NCBI RefSeq assembly: GCF_900112765.1
Contig: NZ_FOMZ01000004.1
Span: 173,446 to 237,445 of the forward strand
Reading direction: 5' to 3'
Source of the DNA: Actinopolyspora alba
GTDB lineage: Bacteria; Actinomycetota; Actinomycetes; Mycobacteriales; Pseudonocardiaceae
DNA length: 64,000 nt
Shown: piece by piece, positions 8,650 to 17,696 of the stretch
Layout: each line of letters opens with the position of its first letter
Numbering within the stretch: position 1 is the first letter of the stretch
Notes under the pieces: model-generated
What the model was told of the DNA's origin: nothing
The model's input: only the letters and a program-made list of their open reading frames with translations
Databases searched by the model: none
Made by a program: the position numbers and the translations under genes

Positions 8650-9804
8650 ATGGATTCGACGCTCGCCAGGCGAATGCTCGCCGCTTCCACCGAGATCACC
8701 AAGGCCGCCCTCGCGGAGGAGGACCCGGGGGCGGTGCTTCCGCTGGTGGTCCGGCGTGCCGCCGCGCTGGCCGAGGCCGACCTCGGGCTCGTGATGGTCC
8801 GCGACGAGCAGGACAACCTCACGGTGGAGGCGTCCCACGTCGGTCCGCACGCCCCCGAGCCGTTGACCGACCCGGTGGGTTCGGTGCTCTCACCGCACTC
8901 CGCCGCTTCCCAGGTGGCACACGGCGGTGTGCCGGTGGTGGTCGACGACCTCATCGACGATCCGATGACGGCTCCCTACGTCCCGTGGGCACTGCGGGTG
9001 TACGGTCCGTTCGCCGTGGCCCCGTTCGGCACGCACGAACGGAGGTTGGGCGCGCTGGCGGTGTACCGCAGGCGTGGGGCGGAGCCCTTCACCAGGGTGA
9101 CCGTGGATCTGCTGACCTCGTTGGCCGCGCAGGCCGGGCTGGCGCTGGTGCTGGCGGAGGGGTCCACCGCCCGGCAGCGTATCGCCGTCTACCAGGAACG
9201 CGAGCGGATAGCGCGCGACCTGCACGACGTTATCGTGCAGCGGCTCTACGCGGCCGGTGTCCAGCTCAACGTGCTCGACCGCAGGATCGCCGACGATCTC
9301 GATCCCTCGGACGCGAAGCGACTGACCGAGATCACCGATCAGATCGATCAGACCATCGCCGAGGTGCGCGCGACCGTGCGCACGCTGACCTCCTCCGATC
9401 CCGAGCAGTCCGCGCGGGCACCGGATCTGGCGGAGTCACTGCGCGGTGAGGTTCGCATCGCGGGTGAGCTGCTCGGCAAGCCGCCCGAGCTGGAGCTGTC
9501 CGGCGACCTCGACGAGGTTCCGGTGGCGGTGGCCGACCACGCACGCGCGGCGTTGCGCGAGGCGCTTTCCAACGTGGTGCGCCATTCCGGCGCCCGGAAC
9601 GTACTGGTCCGGGTGCGACGTACCTACGACGGGCTGCTGTTGCAGGTCACCGACGACGGTTGCGGTATTCCGCGGGACGTGACCAGGCGGGGGCTGCGCA
9701 ACATGGCGGAGCGCGCCACGGCCGCCGGAGGCAGCTGCACCATCGATTCCTCCCCGGACAGCGGCAGCACCGTCACGTGGCAGGTGCCGCTCGCCGCGAG
9801 CTGA
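8650..9804 (+). CDS. GAF-domain sensor histidine kinase, NarL/DevS type
   Basis: A 384-residue soluble kinase: one GAF domain (about residues 25-175), a HisKA_3 dimerisation domain with the phospho-accepting His in RERIARDLHDVIVQRL (about 190-255), and a HATPase domain with NVVRHSGA and TDDGCGI (about 285-380). There are no membrane helices, so the signal is cytoplasmic. The likely partner is the response regulator encoded tail-to-tail at 9929-10564. ATG 8650 is favoured because TATAAC at 8632-8637 would put the transcript start after the alternative GTG 8641. Confidence 0.88.
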   Translation: MDSTLARRMLAASTEITKAALAEEDPGAVLPLVVRRAAALAEADLGLVMVRDEQDNLTVEASHVGPHAPEPLTDPVGSVLSPHSAASQVAHGGVPVVVDDLIDDPMTAPYVPWALRVYGPFAVAPFGTHERRLGALAVYRRRGAEPFTRVTVDLLTSLAAQAGLALVLAEGSTARQRIAVYQERERIARDLHDVIVQRLYAAGVQLNVLDRRIADDLDPSDAKRLTEITDQIDQTIAEVRATVRTLTSSDPEQSARAPDLAESLRGEVRIAGELLGKPPELELSGDLDEVPVAVADHARAALREALSNVVRHSGARNVLVRVRRTYDGLLLQVTDDGCGIPRDVTRRGLRNMAERATAAGGSCTIDSSPDSGSTVTWQVPLAAS

Positions 9805-9862
9805 GTCCGGCGATGGTCGCTACCGGGGACGAGCGATCCAGCGGCTGCCGATACCGGTCCGC

Positions 9863-9931
9863 CGGTGGCGGATCGGGCCATCGGTGGCGGTCAGCTCTCC
9901 GGTGGCCGGTCAGCTGTTCGGTGGCCGGTCA
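9863..9931. repeat. Short tandem repeat between kinase and response regulator 3' ends
   Basis: Four imperfect copies of an 18-19 bp unit starting CGGTGGC and usually continuing GGTCAGC, beginning at 9863, 9882, 9900 and 9919. The last copy supplies the response regulator stop codon. Confidence 0.6.
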
Positions 9932-10564
9932 GCCCTGTCTGCGGGCGTACCAGGCGGCCGCCTGGGTGCGGCGTGCCATCCCCAGCTTTGCCAGCACCGA
10001 TGTCACGTAGTTCTTCACCGTCTTCTCGGCGAGGAACAGCCGTTTGGCGATCTCGCGGTTGCTCATGCCCTCGCCGATCAGTTCCAGCACCCGCTGTTCC
10101 TGTTCCGTCAGCGTGTCCAGCTCGTCCGGCGGTTTCTCGCTGTCCTCGCGCATCCGGTCCAGCACGCGGCGCGTGGTCACCGGATCCAGCAGGGAGCGTC
10201 CCGCGGCGACCTCGCGGACCGCGTTGACGAGGTCCTGGCCCCGCACCTGCTTCAGCAGATAGCCGGAGGCACCCGCGTTGATCGCTCCCACCAGGGCCTG
10301 CTCGTCGTCGAACGCCGTCAGCACCAGGCAGCGTGGCGGCTCGGGTAACTCGCGCAGCCCACGGCACAGCAGCAGCCCGTCGCCGTCCGGCAGCCGCATG
10401 TCCACGACCGCCACGTCCGGCCGATCCGCGCGTGCCCGGACGAGTCCCTCGTCCACGTTGCTCGCCTCACCGACGACGTTGACGTCCGGCTCGGTGTCCA
10501 GTAGATCGCGCAGCCCTCTGCGCACGACTTCGTGGTCGTCGACGAGCAGCACGCGTACCTGCAC
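9929..10564 (-). CDS. NarL/DevR-type response regulator
   Basis: A 211-residue two-domain regulator. The receiver domain starts MQVRVLLVDDHE, with the phospho-acceptor Asp in VAVVDMRLPDGDG (about residue 54) and Lys in YLLKQVRG; the LuxR-type helix-turn-helix is about residues 145-205 (LTEQEQRVLELIGEGMSNR). Start GTG 10564 is preceded by TAGCGT at 7 nt, fitting a leaderless start; GTG 10573 would add three residues. It faces the histidine kinase gene tail-to-tail, an uncommon arrangement for a cognate pair. Confidence 0.88.
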   Translation of the reverse strand: MQVRVLLVDDHEVVRRGLRDLLDTEPDVNVVGEASNVDEGLVRARADRPDVAVVDMRLPDGDGLLLCRGLRELPEPPRCLVLTAFDDEQALVGAINAGASGYLLKQVRGQDLVNAVREVAAGRSLLDPVTTRRVLDRMREDSEKPPDELDTLTEQEQRVLELIGEGMSNREIAKRLFLAEKTVKNYVTSVLAKLGMARRTQAAAWYARRQG

Positions 10565-10665
10565 GGCCTCCACGCTACTGGCGTGCTCCGCCGCGCGGTC
10601 GGGCAGGGTGTCCGCTGCTCGTTCCGGCGGGCCGGAATCGTCCCGACCCGCGAGCTCGGGAGTTC

Positions 10666-11193
10666 CTAGTGCCGGAGCTTCCCGCTCCGGCAGTTCTTCC
10701 TGCCGCCCTTGCCGGGTACGCTCTGCTGCGTCTGCTCGACGGCTCGGTGCGCGCCCTGCCGGGCCCGGTAGCCCACCGAGGGCTTGCCCTTCGTGTCCAC
10801 CGCCGTGGTCAGCAGCCCGCCGAGCAGGCCGAGATTCTTCAGGAAGTGGATCTGCTGTGCGGCGCGCTGCTCCGGATCGTCGATCTCCCAGAAGGCGTGC
10901 GCCGCGAGTGTGGTCGGTACCAGACTGCCGCTGAGCAGCAACGCGGCCAGCCGCGGTGACTTGCCGAGTCCCAGCAGCACACCCGCGCCGATCTTCACCG
11001 CGCCATCGATCTTGACCAGGGTTCGGGGATTCGTGGGTACCTGCTGGGGCAGGCTGTCCTTGACCGGAGCGGTGGCTCGCTCCAACAGCGGGGTGGCCGC
11101 CTTGGCGTGACCCTCGGTGTCGCGGAAGACTCCGATACCGCCCCAGACGAAGATCGAAGCCAACAGTGGACGCGCGAGCCTGCGGATGAGCAT
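10666..11193 (-). CDS. DoxX-family membrane protein
   Basis: A 175-residue integral membrane protein of DoxX type, with an N-terminal helix (LLASIFVWGGIGVF), a hydrophobic pair around residues 65-95 (VKIGAGVLLGLGKSPRLAALLL) and a helix near 120-135. The C-terminal 30 residues are basic and disordered. DoxX proteins occur in oxidoreductase-linked membrane complexes, but the function is poorly defined. ATG 11193 follows GGGAGG at good spacing. It is monocistronic, 101 bp upstream of the response regulator. Confidence 0.8.
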   Translation of the reverse strand: MLIRRLARPLLASIFVWGGIGVFRDTEGHAKAATPLLERATAPVKDSLPQQVPTNPRTLVKIDGAVKIGAGVLLGLGKSPRLAALLLSGSLVPTTLAAHAFWEIDDPEQRAAQQIHFLKNLGLLGGLLTTAVDTKGKPSVGYRARQGAHRAVEQTQQSVPGKGGRKNCRSGKLRH

Positions 11194-11334
11194 CGACGAA
11201 ACCTCCCGAGGTACTACACCTAGCCAGCCTGCGACGTGGCCGACGTTACGCTTCCGCGTTCCGTTCCGCTCGGGGCGGAGTCATCGCTCGGTCATCGCTC
11301 GACGATGCCCGCGGGTGGGGCGGCTTCCGTGCGG

Positions 11335-11940
11335 TCAGGCGGTGTCCACCCGTGCGAACACCTCGTCCCACGCGGCTGCCGTCTGCTTGGCGCAGAGTTC
11401 CGGCGCCGCGCCGCCCACCCCGGTTCCCAGCCCGGGCAGCGCTATGGAACGCACCACGTGGCGCACCGGTGTCCCGTTGTCCAGCACCGCTCCGGACCAC
11501 AGCCGAAGCATCGCCCTGGCCGCCAGGTAGGGGTGCACGGTGTCACCCGGCAGTGTTTCGCCCGGTTCCCGCATGGTGGGGGCGCTGATCAGCCAGGTGG
11601 GTACTCGGCAGCCGGTGGGGACCAACAGCGCCTCGCCGACCGGAAGCTCGCCCCCGTGGTAGGCGAGTACGGCACTGCGCACCTGCTGTTCCACATCGGG
11701 AAACGCGCTCGCGTAGGCGGCGTCTATCCCGCCCCGCATCCAGCCGTACGAGTTCGCCGGGCTGACCACGGCGTCGACGTGCGTGTCGAGTACCGAACCG
11801 TGGTGAACGCTGATGCCTTCCCGGCCGTAGGCGATGCTGTTCCACGCTGCGGCCAGCGGCTCGTCCAGTGCGCACAGGACCAGCCGCAGCTCCGGTTCCG
11901 CCCCGTATCTCGAGCGCTCCGAATCCGCGGTCACGTGCAC
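11335..11940 (-). CDS. Macro-domain protein
   Basis: A 201-residue protein containing a macro domain with VDAVVSPANSYGWMRGGID (about residues 57-75) and SIALPGLGTGVGG near the C-terminus, the ADP-ribose binding loops. Such proteins bind or remove ADP-ribose or related nucleotides. It lacks other domains. The start may be GTG 11940 or GTG 11934. It is divergent from pheA and shares no obvious pathway with its neighbours. Confidence 0.82.
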   Translation of the reverse strand: MHVTADSERSRYGAEPELRLVLCALDEPLAAAWNSIAYGREGISVHHGSVLDTHVDAVVSPANSYGWMRGGIDAAYASAFPDVEQQVRSAVLAYHGGELPVGEALLVPTGCRVPTWLISAPTMREPGETLPGDTVHPYLAARAMLRLWSGAVLDNGTPVRHVVRSIALPGLGTGVGGAAPELCAKQTAAAWDEVFARVDTA

Positions 11941-12070
11941 AGCATCGCAGTCGGAACGGGGTTCGCGTAATTGGGTAGGTCACACTCTGGGGGCATGATC
12001 TTTACCACTAACGTGTGAACTGGGGTTTCTTCGGCAGTGCCCGGGTGACAGCTCCCGTAGCAGCTCGGCA

Positions 12071-12076
12071 TAGGCT
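12071..12076 (+). promoter_or_regulatory. Candidate -10 hexamer for leaderless pheA
   Basis: TAGGCT ends 6 nt before the GTG start of pheA; no Shine-Dalgarno is present. Confidence 0.45.
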
Positions 12077-12082
12077 GGCCGC

Positions 12083-13006
12083 GTGCCCCGAATCGCGTAT
12101 CTGGGTCCGCAAGGCACGTTCACCGAACAGGCCGCGCGTGAGCTGACAGCGGACTTCGCCGCAGAGCTGATCGCCCACGACACCGTGCACTCGGCGTTGG
12201 AGGCGGTACGTGCCGGGGAGGTCGAAGCGGCCGGTGTGCCGATGGAGAACTCCGTCGAAGGGGCCGTTCCGTCGACCCTGGACGGGCTGGTGGCGGGTGA
12301 CCCCGTGGTGGCCGTCGCCGAGCTGGTGCTGCCGATCCGGTTCGACGTGCTGGCGCGCCCGGCAACCAACCCCGCGGAGATCACCTCGGTGGCGAGCCAT
12401 CCGCACGCGCTGGCTCAGGTACGCGGTTGGTTGGCCCGGGAGCTGCCCCGGGCGCAGGACGTGCCCACCGCTTCCACCGCCACCGCCGCGGTGGAGGTGG
12501 AGAGCGGCACGGCGGACGCGGCCGTGGTGGCTCCGGTCGCCCACCGGTACCACTCCCGACTCACCCGGTTGGCGAGCGATATCGCCGATGTGGACGACGC
12601 GGTCACCAGGTTCCTGCTGGTCCGTCGCCCGGGGCACCTGCCGGAGCCGACCGGAGCCGATCGGACCTCGATCGCCGTGGTCGCGCACGACGAGGTGGGA
12701 GCACTCGGTGAGGTGCTGTCCGAGCTCTCGCTGCGCGGCATCAACCTGAGCCGGATCGAGTCCCGGCCCACCAAGGACCGTCTCGGCGCCTACCGGTTCT
12801 TCCTCGACTTCGACGGCCACGTGGCCGACACCAGGATCGGCGACGCGTTGACCGGGTTGCACCGTCGTTGTTCCGAGGTGCGCTTCCTGGGATCGTTCCC
12901 CAAGGCCGACAGCAAGCCCGTCAGCGTGCGGGCGTCCGACTCCGAACAGGCCTTCCGCCGCTCGATGCGGTGGTTGAGCGAGGTGCGCAGGGGAAGAACC
13001 GCCTGA
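12083..13006 (+). CDS. pheA: Prephenate dehydratase
   Basis: A 307-residue enzyme converting prephenate to phenylpyruvate in phenylalanine synthesis. It starts PRIAYLGPQGTFTEQAAREL, contains the catalytic VTRFLLV segment (about residue 176) and ends in a regulatory ACT domain (about 195-275) with GALGEVLSELSLRGINLSR and the phenylalanine-binding ESRP motif. Start GTG 12083 fits leaderless transcription. The other terminal enzyme of this branch, tyrA, is at 60.1 kb and an aromatic/histidinol-phosphate aminotransferase at 48.8 kb. Confidence 0.95.
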   Translation: MPRIAYLGPQGTFTEQAARELTADFAAELIAHDTVHSALEAVRAGEVEAAGVPMENSVEGAVPSTLDGLVAGDPVVAVAELVLPIRFDVLARPATNPAEITSVASHPHALAQVRGWLARELPRAQDVPTASTATAAVEVESGTADAAVVAPVAHRYHSRLTRLASDIADVDDAVTRFLLVRRPGHLPEPTGADRTSIAVVAHDEVGALGEVLSELSLRGINLSRIESRPTKDRLGAYRFFLDFDGHVADTRIGDALTGLHRRCSEVRFLGSFPKADSKPVSVRASDSEQAFRRSMRWLSEVRRGRTA

Positions 13007-13020
13007 GACCCGGGCCGCCG

Positions 13021-13380
13021 CTAGCCCCAGCCGAGCGCGTGCAGCTTCTCCTCGTCCAGCCCGAAGTGGTGCGCCAGTTCGTGCACCACGGTCACCGCGA
13101 CCTCCTCGACGAGGTGCTGCTCGCTGGAGCACATCTCCAGCAGTGGTTCCCGGTAGATCGTGATCCTGTCCGGCAGCACTCCGCCGTAGTTGCTGTCGCG
13201 CTCCGTCAGCGCGACCCCCTCGTAGAGCCCGAGCAGCGACTCGTCGTCCGGGTTGCGGTCCTCCACCAGGATGACCACATTGCTCAGCTCCCGCAGCAGC
13301 TGTTGCGGAACCCGGTCCAACGCGTCGCCGACCAGCTCCTCGAAACGCTGTGACGACATTTCCACCGGCATCTCGTTCAC
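13021..13380 (-). CDS. Small zincin-like metallopeptidase family protein
   Basis: A 119-residue protein with HELAHHFGLDEEKLHALGW at the C-terminus, an extended HExxHxxG zinc motif in which two His and a downstream residue bind zinc. Family members are compact minimal metallopeptidases of unknown substrate. Start GTG 13380 overlaps the stop of the upstream septum-formation gene (GTGA), so the two are translationally coupled. The same pair lies beside pheA and serS in mycobacteria. Confidence 0.88.
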   Translation of the reverse strand: MNEMPVEMSSQRFEELVGDALDRVPQQLLRELSNVVILVEDRNPDDESLLGLYEGVALTERDSNYGGVLPDRITIYREPLLEMCSSEQHLVEEVAVTVVHELAHHFGLDEEKLHALGWG

Positions 13381-14408
13381 CTCTGGCCGTCGGCGGGAAC
13401 TCCCGGTTGTGGCGTCTTCTCGGGGGCGGGCTGGTCACTGATGGAGATCTCGCCGGTGACACTGCCAGTCACCGGGGCGAACCCACCGTCGTCGAGTGTG
13501 GCCGCGACCTTGCAGTTGACCTTGCGCGATCCGGCCTGCCAGCTCTGCTTCGAGATGTTGTCCCAGTAGAGCGACAATCCCTTGTCCTCGGCCACGTTCT
13601 TGCCGCCCGCGTAGTCGGCCAGCTGTTTCTGACATGTCGTGAGCAGGAACTCGTCCTGCTTTTCGGTGGCGGGACGGCCGTCCTTGAACTTCTGGCTCAG
13701 ATCGGCGACACCGGTCATCTCCACCGAGTGCGGTTTCGAGCACTCGACGGGGGAGGACACCGAGGAACCGCTGATTCCCAGGCAGGTGCCCACGTCGTAG
13801 ATGTCGGACTGGTCGAGGGAGTCGACCTTGCCGGTGAAGCGGTACAACTGGCCTGCAGGTCCCGGTTGCTGCAGCGCGCAGTGCAGCGTGCGGTCACCGC
13901 TGTTCCAGCTCTGCTTGCTCGGCAGGAAGGCGCTGACCTCGTAACGGCCGTTCGGGTCGAAGCCGTTCCGCAGGTACTGCCGTGCCACGTCGGCGCAACG
14001 TTTGGTCTTGATCTCGTTGAACACCTCGGTGCTGGGGAACTCGGCGTCGGGACCGAACCGCGCCCACACCTCGGTGGTCCCGGTCATCTCGAACAGGTGC
14101 GGTTCGGAGCAGGGGACTTCGCTGATGTCGCTGGCGTCGTCCTGGGTCCAGTTCAGGCAGGTCCCGGCCGGTGCCTCGAAGTCGGGGGGAGGAGCCGTCG
14201 TGGTGGGCTTCTGCGCCAATCCGGGGGGCGGGTTCTCGGCGGAGGGCCAGTTCAGCAGCGCCGCTACCGTGAACACCAGCAGGGCGCCGATAACGGCCAT
14301 GATCATCACCAGTCGTGCGTTCGCGGCTCCCTGCCGGCTCCGGTCGCCACGGGAGGAGTTGTTGTCGCCGGAGTTCTGCTCCGACGGTGATTCGGGGGGC
14401 TCGGCCAT
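13377..14408 (-). CDS. Septum-formation-family membrane protein
   Basis: A 343-residue protein with a disordered N-terminus (residues 1-32), one transmembrane helix (about 33-53, VMIMAVIGALLVFTVAALL) and an extracellular part with two cysteine-containing repeats of the septum-formation family: APAGTCLNW...PHLFEMTG and YDVGTCLGI...PHSVEMTG. ATG 14408 follows GGAGGAG. A proline/threonine linker follows the helix. Its gene overlaps the zincin gene downstream, suggesting a joint envelope role, possibly processing (inference). Confidence 0.82.
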   Translation of the reverse strand: MAEPPESPSEQNSGDNNSSRGDRSRQGAANARLVMIMAVIGALLVFTVAALLNWPSAENPPPGLAQKPTTTAPPPDFEAPAGTCLNWTQDDASDISEVPCSEPHLFEMTGTTEVWARFGPDAEFPSTEVFNEIKTKRCADVARQYLRNGFDPNGRYEVSAFLPSKQSWNSGDRTLHCALQQPGPAGQLYRFTGKVDSLDQSDIYDVGTCLGISGSSVSSPVECSKPHSVEMTGVADLSQKFKDGRPATEKQDEFLLTTCQKQLADYAGGKNVAEDKGLSLYWDNISKQSWQAGSRKVNCKVAATLDDGGFAPVTGSVTGEISISDQPAPEKTPQPGVPADGQR

Positions 14409-14539
14409 CACTCCTCCATATTGCCTGGCTCGACATCGGAACGCGCACAGCACGGTGTGTTTCGCTCCTGAGGGGGGTGCGGAGCACGCCCGTGGGCGCG
14501 CGGGGCCACCCAGGCTGGGGGACACCGGCCGCTACAAGC

Positions 14540-14545
14540 TAGGCT
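14540..14545 (+). promoter_or_regulatory. Candidate -10 hexamer for leaderless serS
   Basis: TAGGCT ends 8 nt before the GTG start of serS; no Shine-Dalgarno is present. Confidence 0.45.
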
Positions 14546-14553
14546 GACCTGCC

Positions 14554-15813
14554 GTGATCGACCTGAAGACGCTGCGCGAGGATCCCGACGCCGTGCGCGC
14601 TTCGCAGCGCGCCCGTGGGGAGGACTCCGCTCTGGTGGATGCACTGCTCGCCGCCGACGAGCGGCGCAGGTCAGCGGTGGCCGGCGCCGACGAGCTGCGT
14701 GCCGAGCAGAAGCGGATGGGCAAGGAAGTCGGCAAGGCGTCGGGCGAGCAACGCGATCGCCTGCTCGCCGAGGCCAAGGAGCTCGCCAACAGGGTCAAGG
14801 AGGCCGAGGCCGAGCAGACCGCCGCCGACGCCGAACTGGAACGGGCGCAGCGGGCCGTTTCCAACATCATCGAACCCGAGACCCCGCACGGGGGCGAGCA
14901 GGACTACGTCGTGCTCAAGCACGTCGGTACGCCCCCCGAGTTCGACTTCGGGATCGCCGATCACCTCGAACTGGGGACCTCGCTGGGCGCGTTGGACATG
15001 GAGCGCGGGGCCAAGGTCTCCGGGGCGCGGTTCTACTTCCTCACCGGTGTGGGGGCCCAGCTCGAACTGGCGCTGCTCAACATGGCCGCGGCCAGTGCGA
15101 CCGCGGCCGGTTTCACGCTGACCGTGCCGCCGGTGCTGGTTCGCCCCGAGGTCATGGAGGGAACCGGTTTCCTGGGGGCGCACTCCGACGAGGTCTACCG
15201 GCTGGAGCAGGACGACCTGTACCTGGTCGGTACCTCCGAGGTCCCGCTGGCCGGCTACCACCAGGGCGAGATCCTCGACTTCACCGCGGGTCCGCGTCGC
15301 TACGCCGGTTGGTCCACCTGCTTCCGCAGGGAAGCGGGTTCCTACGGGAAGGACACCCGCGGCATCATCCGGGTGCACCAGTTCAACAAGCTGGAGATGT
15401 TCTCCTACTGCCCACCGGAGCAGGCCCGCGAGGAGCACGAGCGGCTGCTGGCGCTGGAGGAGGAGATGCTGGGCAAGCTCGAACTGTCCTACCGGGTGAT
15501 CGACACCGCCGCCGGCGACCTCGGTGACAGCGCCGCCCGCAAGTTCGACTGCGAGGCGTGGATCCCCAGCCAGGGGGAGTACCGCGAACTCACCTCCACC
15601 TCCAACTGCACCACGTTCCAGGCACGGCGGCTGAACGTCCGCTACCGCGACGCGGACGGGGCGAACCGGATCGCGGCCACGCTCAACGGGACACTCGCCA
15701 CCACCCGCTGGATCGTGGCCATCCTGGAGAACCACCAGCTGTCCGACGGCTCGGTTCGGGTTCCGGAGGGGCTGCGCCCCTTCATGGGCGGTACCGAGGT
15801 CCTGACCCCGTAG
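14554..15813 (+). CDS. serS: Seryl-tRNA synthetase
   Basis: A 419-residue class II synthetase. The N-terminal coiled-coil arm that grips the long variable loop of tRNA-Ser spans about residues 25-105; the catalytic domain has motif 2 at [14 protein letters not shown] and motif 3 at [18 protein letters not shown]. Length is normal. Start GTG 14554 gives [18 protein letters not shown], the family N-terminus. Three of its tRNA substrates (anticodons TGA, GCT, CGA) are encoded in this same window. Confidence 0.97.
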   Translation: MIDLKTLREDPDAVRASQRARGEDSALVDALLAADERRRSAVAGADELRAEQKRMGKEVGKASGEQRDRLLAEAKELANRVKEAEAEQTAADAELERAQRAVSNIIEPETPHGGEQDYVVLKHVGTPPEFDFGIADHLELGTSLGALDMERGAKVSGARFYFLTGVGAQLELALLNMAAASATAAGFTLTVPPVLVRPEVMEGTGFLGAHSDEVYRLEQDDLYLVGTSEVPLAGYHQGEILDFTAGPRRYAGWSTCFRREAGSYGKDTRGIIRVHQFNKLEMFSYCPPEQAREEHERLLALEEEMLGKLELSYRVIDTAAGDLGDSAARKFDCEAWIPSQGEYRELTSTSNCTTFQARRLNVRYRDADGANRIAATLNGTLATTRWIVAILENHQLSDGSVRVPEGLRPFMGGTEVLTP

Positions 15814-15830
15814 TCGCCACCCGGTTCCGG

Positions 15831-15859
15831 ACCTCCCGCCGCGAGAGCGGGCGGGAGGT
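15831..15859. terminator. Hairpin between convergent serS and endonuclease genes
   Basis: ACCTCCCGCC and GGCGGGAGGT form a perfect 10 bp stem around a 9 nt loop, with flanking CCGG pairing. GGGGAAAA to the right gives a T-run when read on the minus strand. Confidence 0.6.
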
Positions 15860-15904
15860 TCCGGCCGGGGAAAACTCGGGCAGGCCGAGTTCGATCTCCT
15901 GTCC

Positions 15905-16549
15905 TCACCCGGTGGCGGCGGGTTGCGTGACCCGTTCCGCCGTTCCCTTCTCCAGCGTCACGCGTACGCAGGCCGCGGCCAGCCGGGCCAGATCCGCCTC
16001 GTCGACGAGTTCGGCGAGTTCCTCGGCACCTCCCGGCAGGCCGACCCGCTGCGCGCCGGTCAGGGCCTTCTTGTCGAAGTAGGGGCGCAGCTCCGGCCAC
16101 ACCGCCTGTGCCTCGCGGCAGAAGATGTCGGCCCCCACCGGACCCAGCTTCGGGATCCGTCGCAGCGATTTCCGCAGCGCGTCGGCGTCCCCGTCCGCCT
16201 CCGCGCGCACGTTGCGCGGATCGCCCGCGTACTCGTCCCGCAGCAGTTCCGCTCCCTGGCCGAGGGCGGTGGCGGTGCTCTCGTCATAGCGGACGTAGTG
16301 TCCACGTCCCAGCGCGTCCACCCGCTGCTGCCAGGTGGCGCGCAGCATCCGTTCGGGCGTGTCGAACTCGGCGAGCTCGCGGTTGGCGGCCACCGCGATC
16401 TCGGCCTTGATCCGGGTGGACAGCAGCACCGACAGCACCAGCAGCCGGTACAGCGGTTCCGGTCGGTTCCGCAGCGTGATGTCCGCCTGCGCGGCATAGG
16501 TCGTGCCCGCCACGTCCAACAGGCGGCGGGCCGTGGTTCGTGTCGTCAT
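15905..16549 (-). CDS. HhH-GPD-type endonuclease (endonuclease III-like)
   Basis: A 214-residue protein with the helix-hairpin-helix region typical of the endonuclease III superfamily: LSVLLSTRIKAEIAVAANREL early (about residues 38-58) and LRRIPKLGPVGADIFCREAQ (about 130-150), the hairpin that binds the DNA backbone. The iron-sulfur cysteine cluster of true Nth is absent. Probably a DNA repair glycosylase or lyase, exact substrate unknown. ATG 16549 was chosen; the longer frame upstream has no ribosome site. Confidence 0.75.
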   Translation of the reverse strand: MTTRTTARRLLDVAGTTYAAQADITLRNRPEPLYRLLVLSVLLSTRIKAEIAVAANRELAEFDTPERMLRATWQQRVDALGRGHYVRYDESTATALGQGAELLRDEYAGDPRNVRAEADGDADALRKSLRRIPKLGPVGADIFCREAQAVWPELRPYFDKKALTGAQRVGLPGGAEELAELVDEADLARLAAACVRVTLEKGTAERVTQPAATG

Positions 16550-16679
16550 GGGCCGGGATCTCCCGACGGCGAGGTCGTCACTTCCGAGCGTTTCGCGTTC
16601 CGCCCGGTGAATACCCGGCACGAGCCGTCGGTATTCCGCGTTGTTCCGCGTCGCGGGCAGCGGTTCGCACGGCAGCGGG

Positions 16680-17573
16680 TCAGTGCTCCTTCAAACCGGG
16701 CAGCACCTCCGATGCGATCTCCTCCAGTACCGATTCCTGCCCCGCGAACGGTGCCTCCGTCCGGGGCCAGTGCACGATCACGTCGGTGAATCCCAGTTCG
16801 CCCGCTCTGCCCAGCACGTCCCTGAAGCGCTCGACGCTGCTGAGCGAGTAGACCGAGCCGGCGTCGGCGTTCAGGTAGCGCGGCACCCTTCCCGGCACGC
16901 GCCCCCGCTCCCGCAGTACTTCCTCGAAACGTTCCGTGTTGTCCCGCAGCGAACGCCACCACGCCTCGTCACCGGTCACTTCCGCGCCCGACCCGCGGCC
17001 GTTCGTCACCCAACCGTTGCCGAACCGCGCGGCGAGGCGCATCGCGCGGGGTCCCTCCGCGGCCACCACGAACGGGACACGCGGTGTCTGGACGCAGCCG
17101 GGGGAGCGGCGCGCCTCCACCGCCGAGTAGTACTTGCCGTCGGAACTGACGTTGTCGTTGGTCAGGATCGAGTCCAGCAGCTCGGTGAATTCCCCGAAAC
17201 GCTCGACCCGGTCGGAGATGGACAAGGGCTCGGTTCCGAACACCCGCTCGTCGAAACCGCTGCTTCCCGAACCGAGGCCGAGCAGGAAGCGGCCGTCGCT
17301 GACATCGTCCAGCGCGGTCACCTCGCGGGCGAAATGCACCGGGTGTCGGAAATTGGGGGAGCTCACCAGCGTGCCCAGCTTGATCCGGGAAGTCACGGTG
17401 GCCGCCGCCGTGAGGGTGGGAACCGCGTCGAACCACGGTTTGTCCACCAACGATCTCCAACCCACGTGATCGTAGGTCCAGGCGTGGTCGAAGCCGTACT
17501 CCTCCGCCATACGCCAGAGCGGCTCCGCGGCCCACCAACGGTGTTCGGGCAGAATCACTATCCCAACGCGCAC
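16680..17573 (-). CDS. LLM-class F420/flavin-dependent oxidoreductase
   Basis: A 297-residue luciferase-like monooxygenase fold. It shows RVGIVILPEHRWWAAEPLW at the N-terminus, IKLGTLVSSPNFRHPVHFAREV (about 65-85) and RFLLGLGSGSSGFDERVFG (about 95-112), typical of the F420-dependent subgroup. The substrate cannot be told. The start is GTG 17573; TACGGT at 17581-17586 lies 7 nt upstream, fitting a leaderless transcript. It is divergent from the HAD phosphatase gene. Confidence 0.85.
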   Translation of the reverse strand: MRVGIVILPEHRWWAAEPLWRMAEEYGFDHAWTYDHVGWRSLVDKPWFDAVPTLTAAATVTSRIKLGTLVSSPNFRHPVHFAREVTALDDVSDGRFLLGLGSGSSGFDERVFGTEPLSISDRVERFGEFTELLDSILTNDNVSSDGKYYSAVEARRSPGCVQTPRVPFVVAAEGPRAMRLAARFGNGWVTNGRGSGAEVTGDEAWWRSLRDNTERFEEVLRERGRVPGRVPRYLNADAGSVYSLSSVERFRDVLGRAGELGFTDVIVHWPRTEAPFAGQESVLEEIASEVLPGLKEH

Positions 17574-17696
17574 ACTCGTGACCGTATACGTTCATGCCGC
17601 TCCGCTACGAGAGGTAGGCACGGCGTAGGCGGCATGTGCCATGAAAGTGGTGCGCATCGCGTCCCGATAACCGGCTCGGCACGGCAGAATGGTCTG

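Noticed and set aside
14409-14553. A T-box leader for serS
   Set aside because: No specifier stem or T-box sequence is present and the start appears leaderless.
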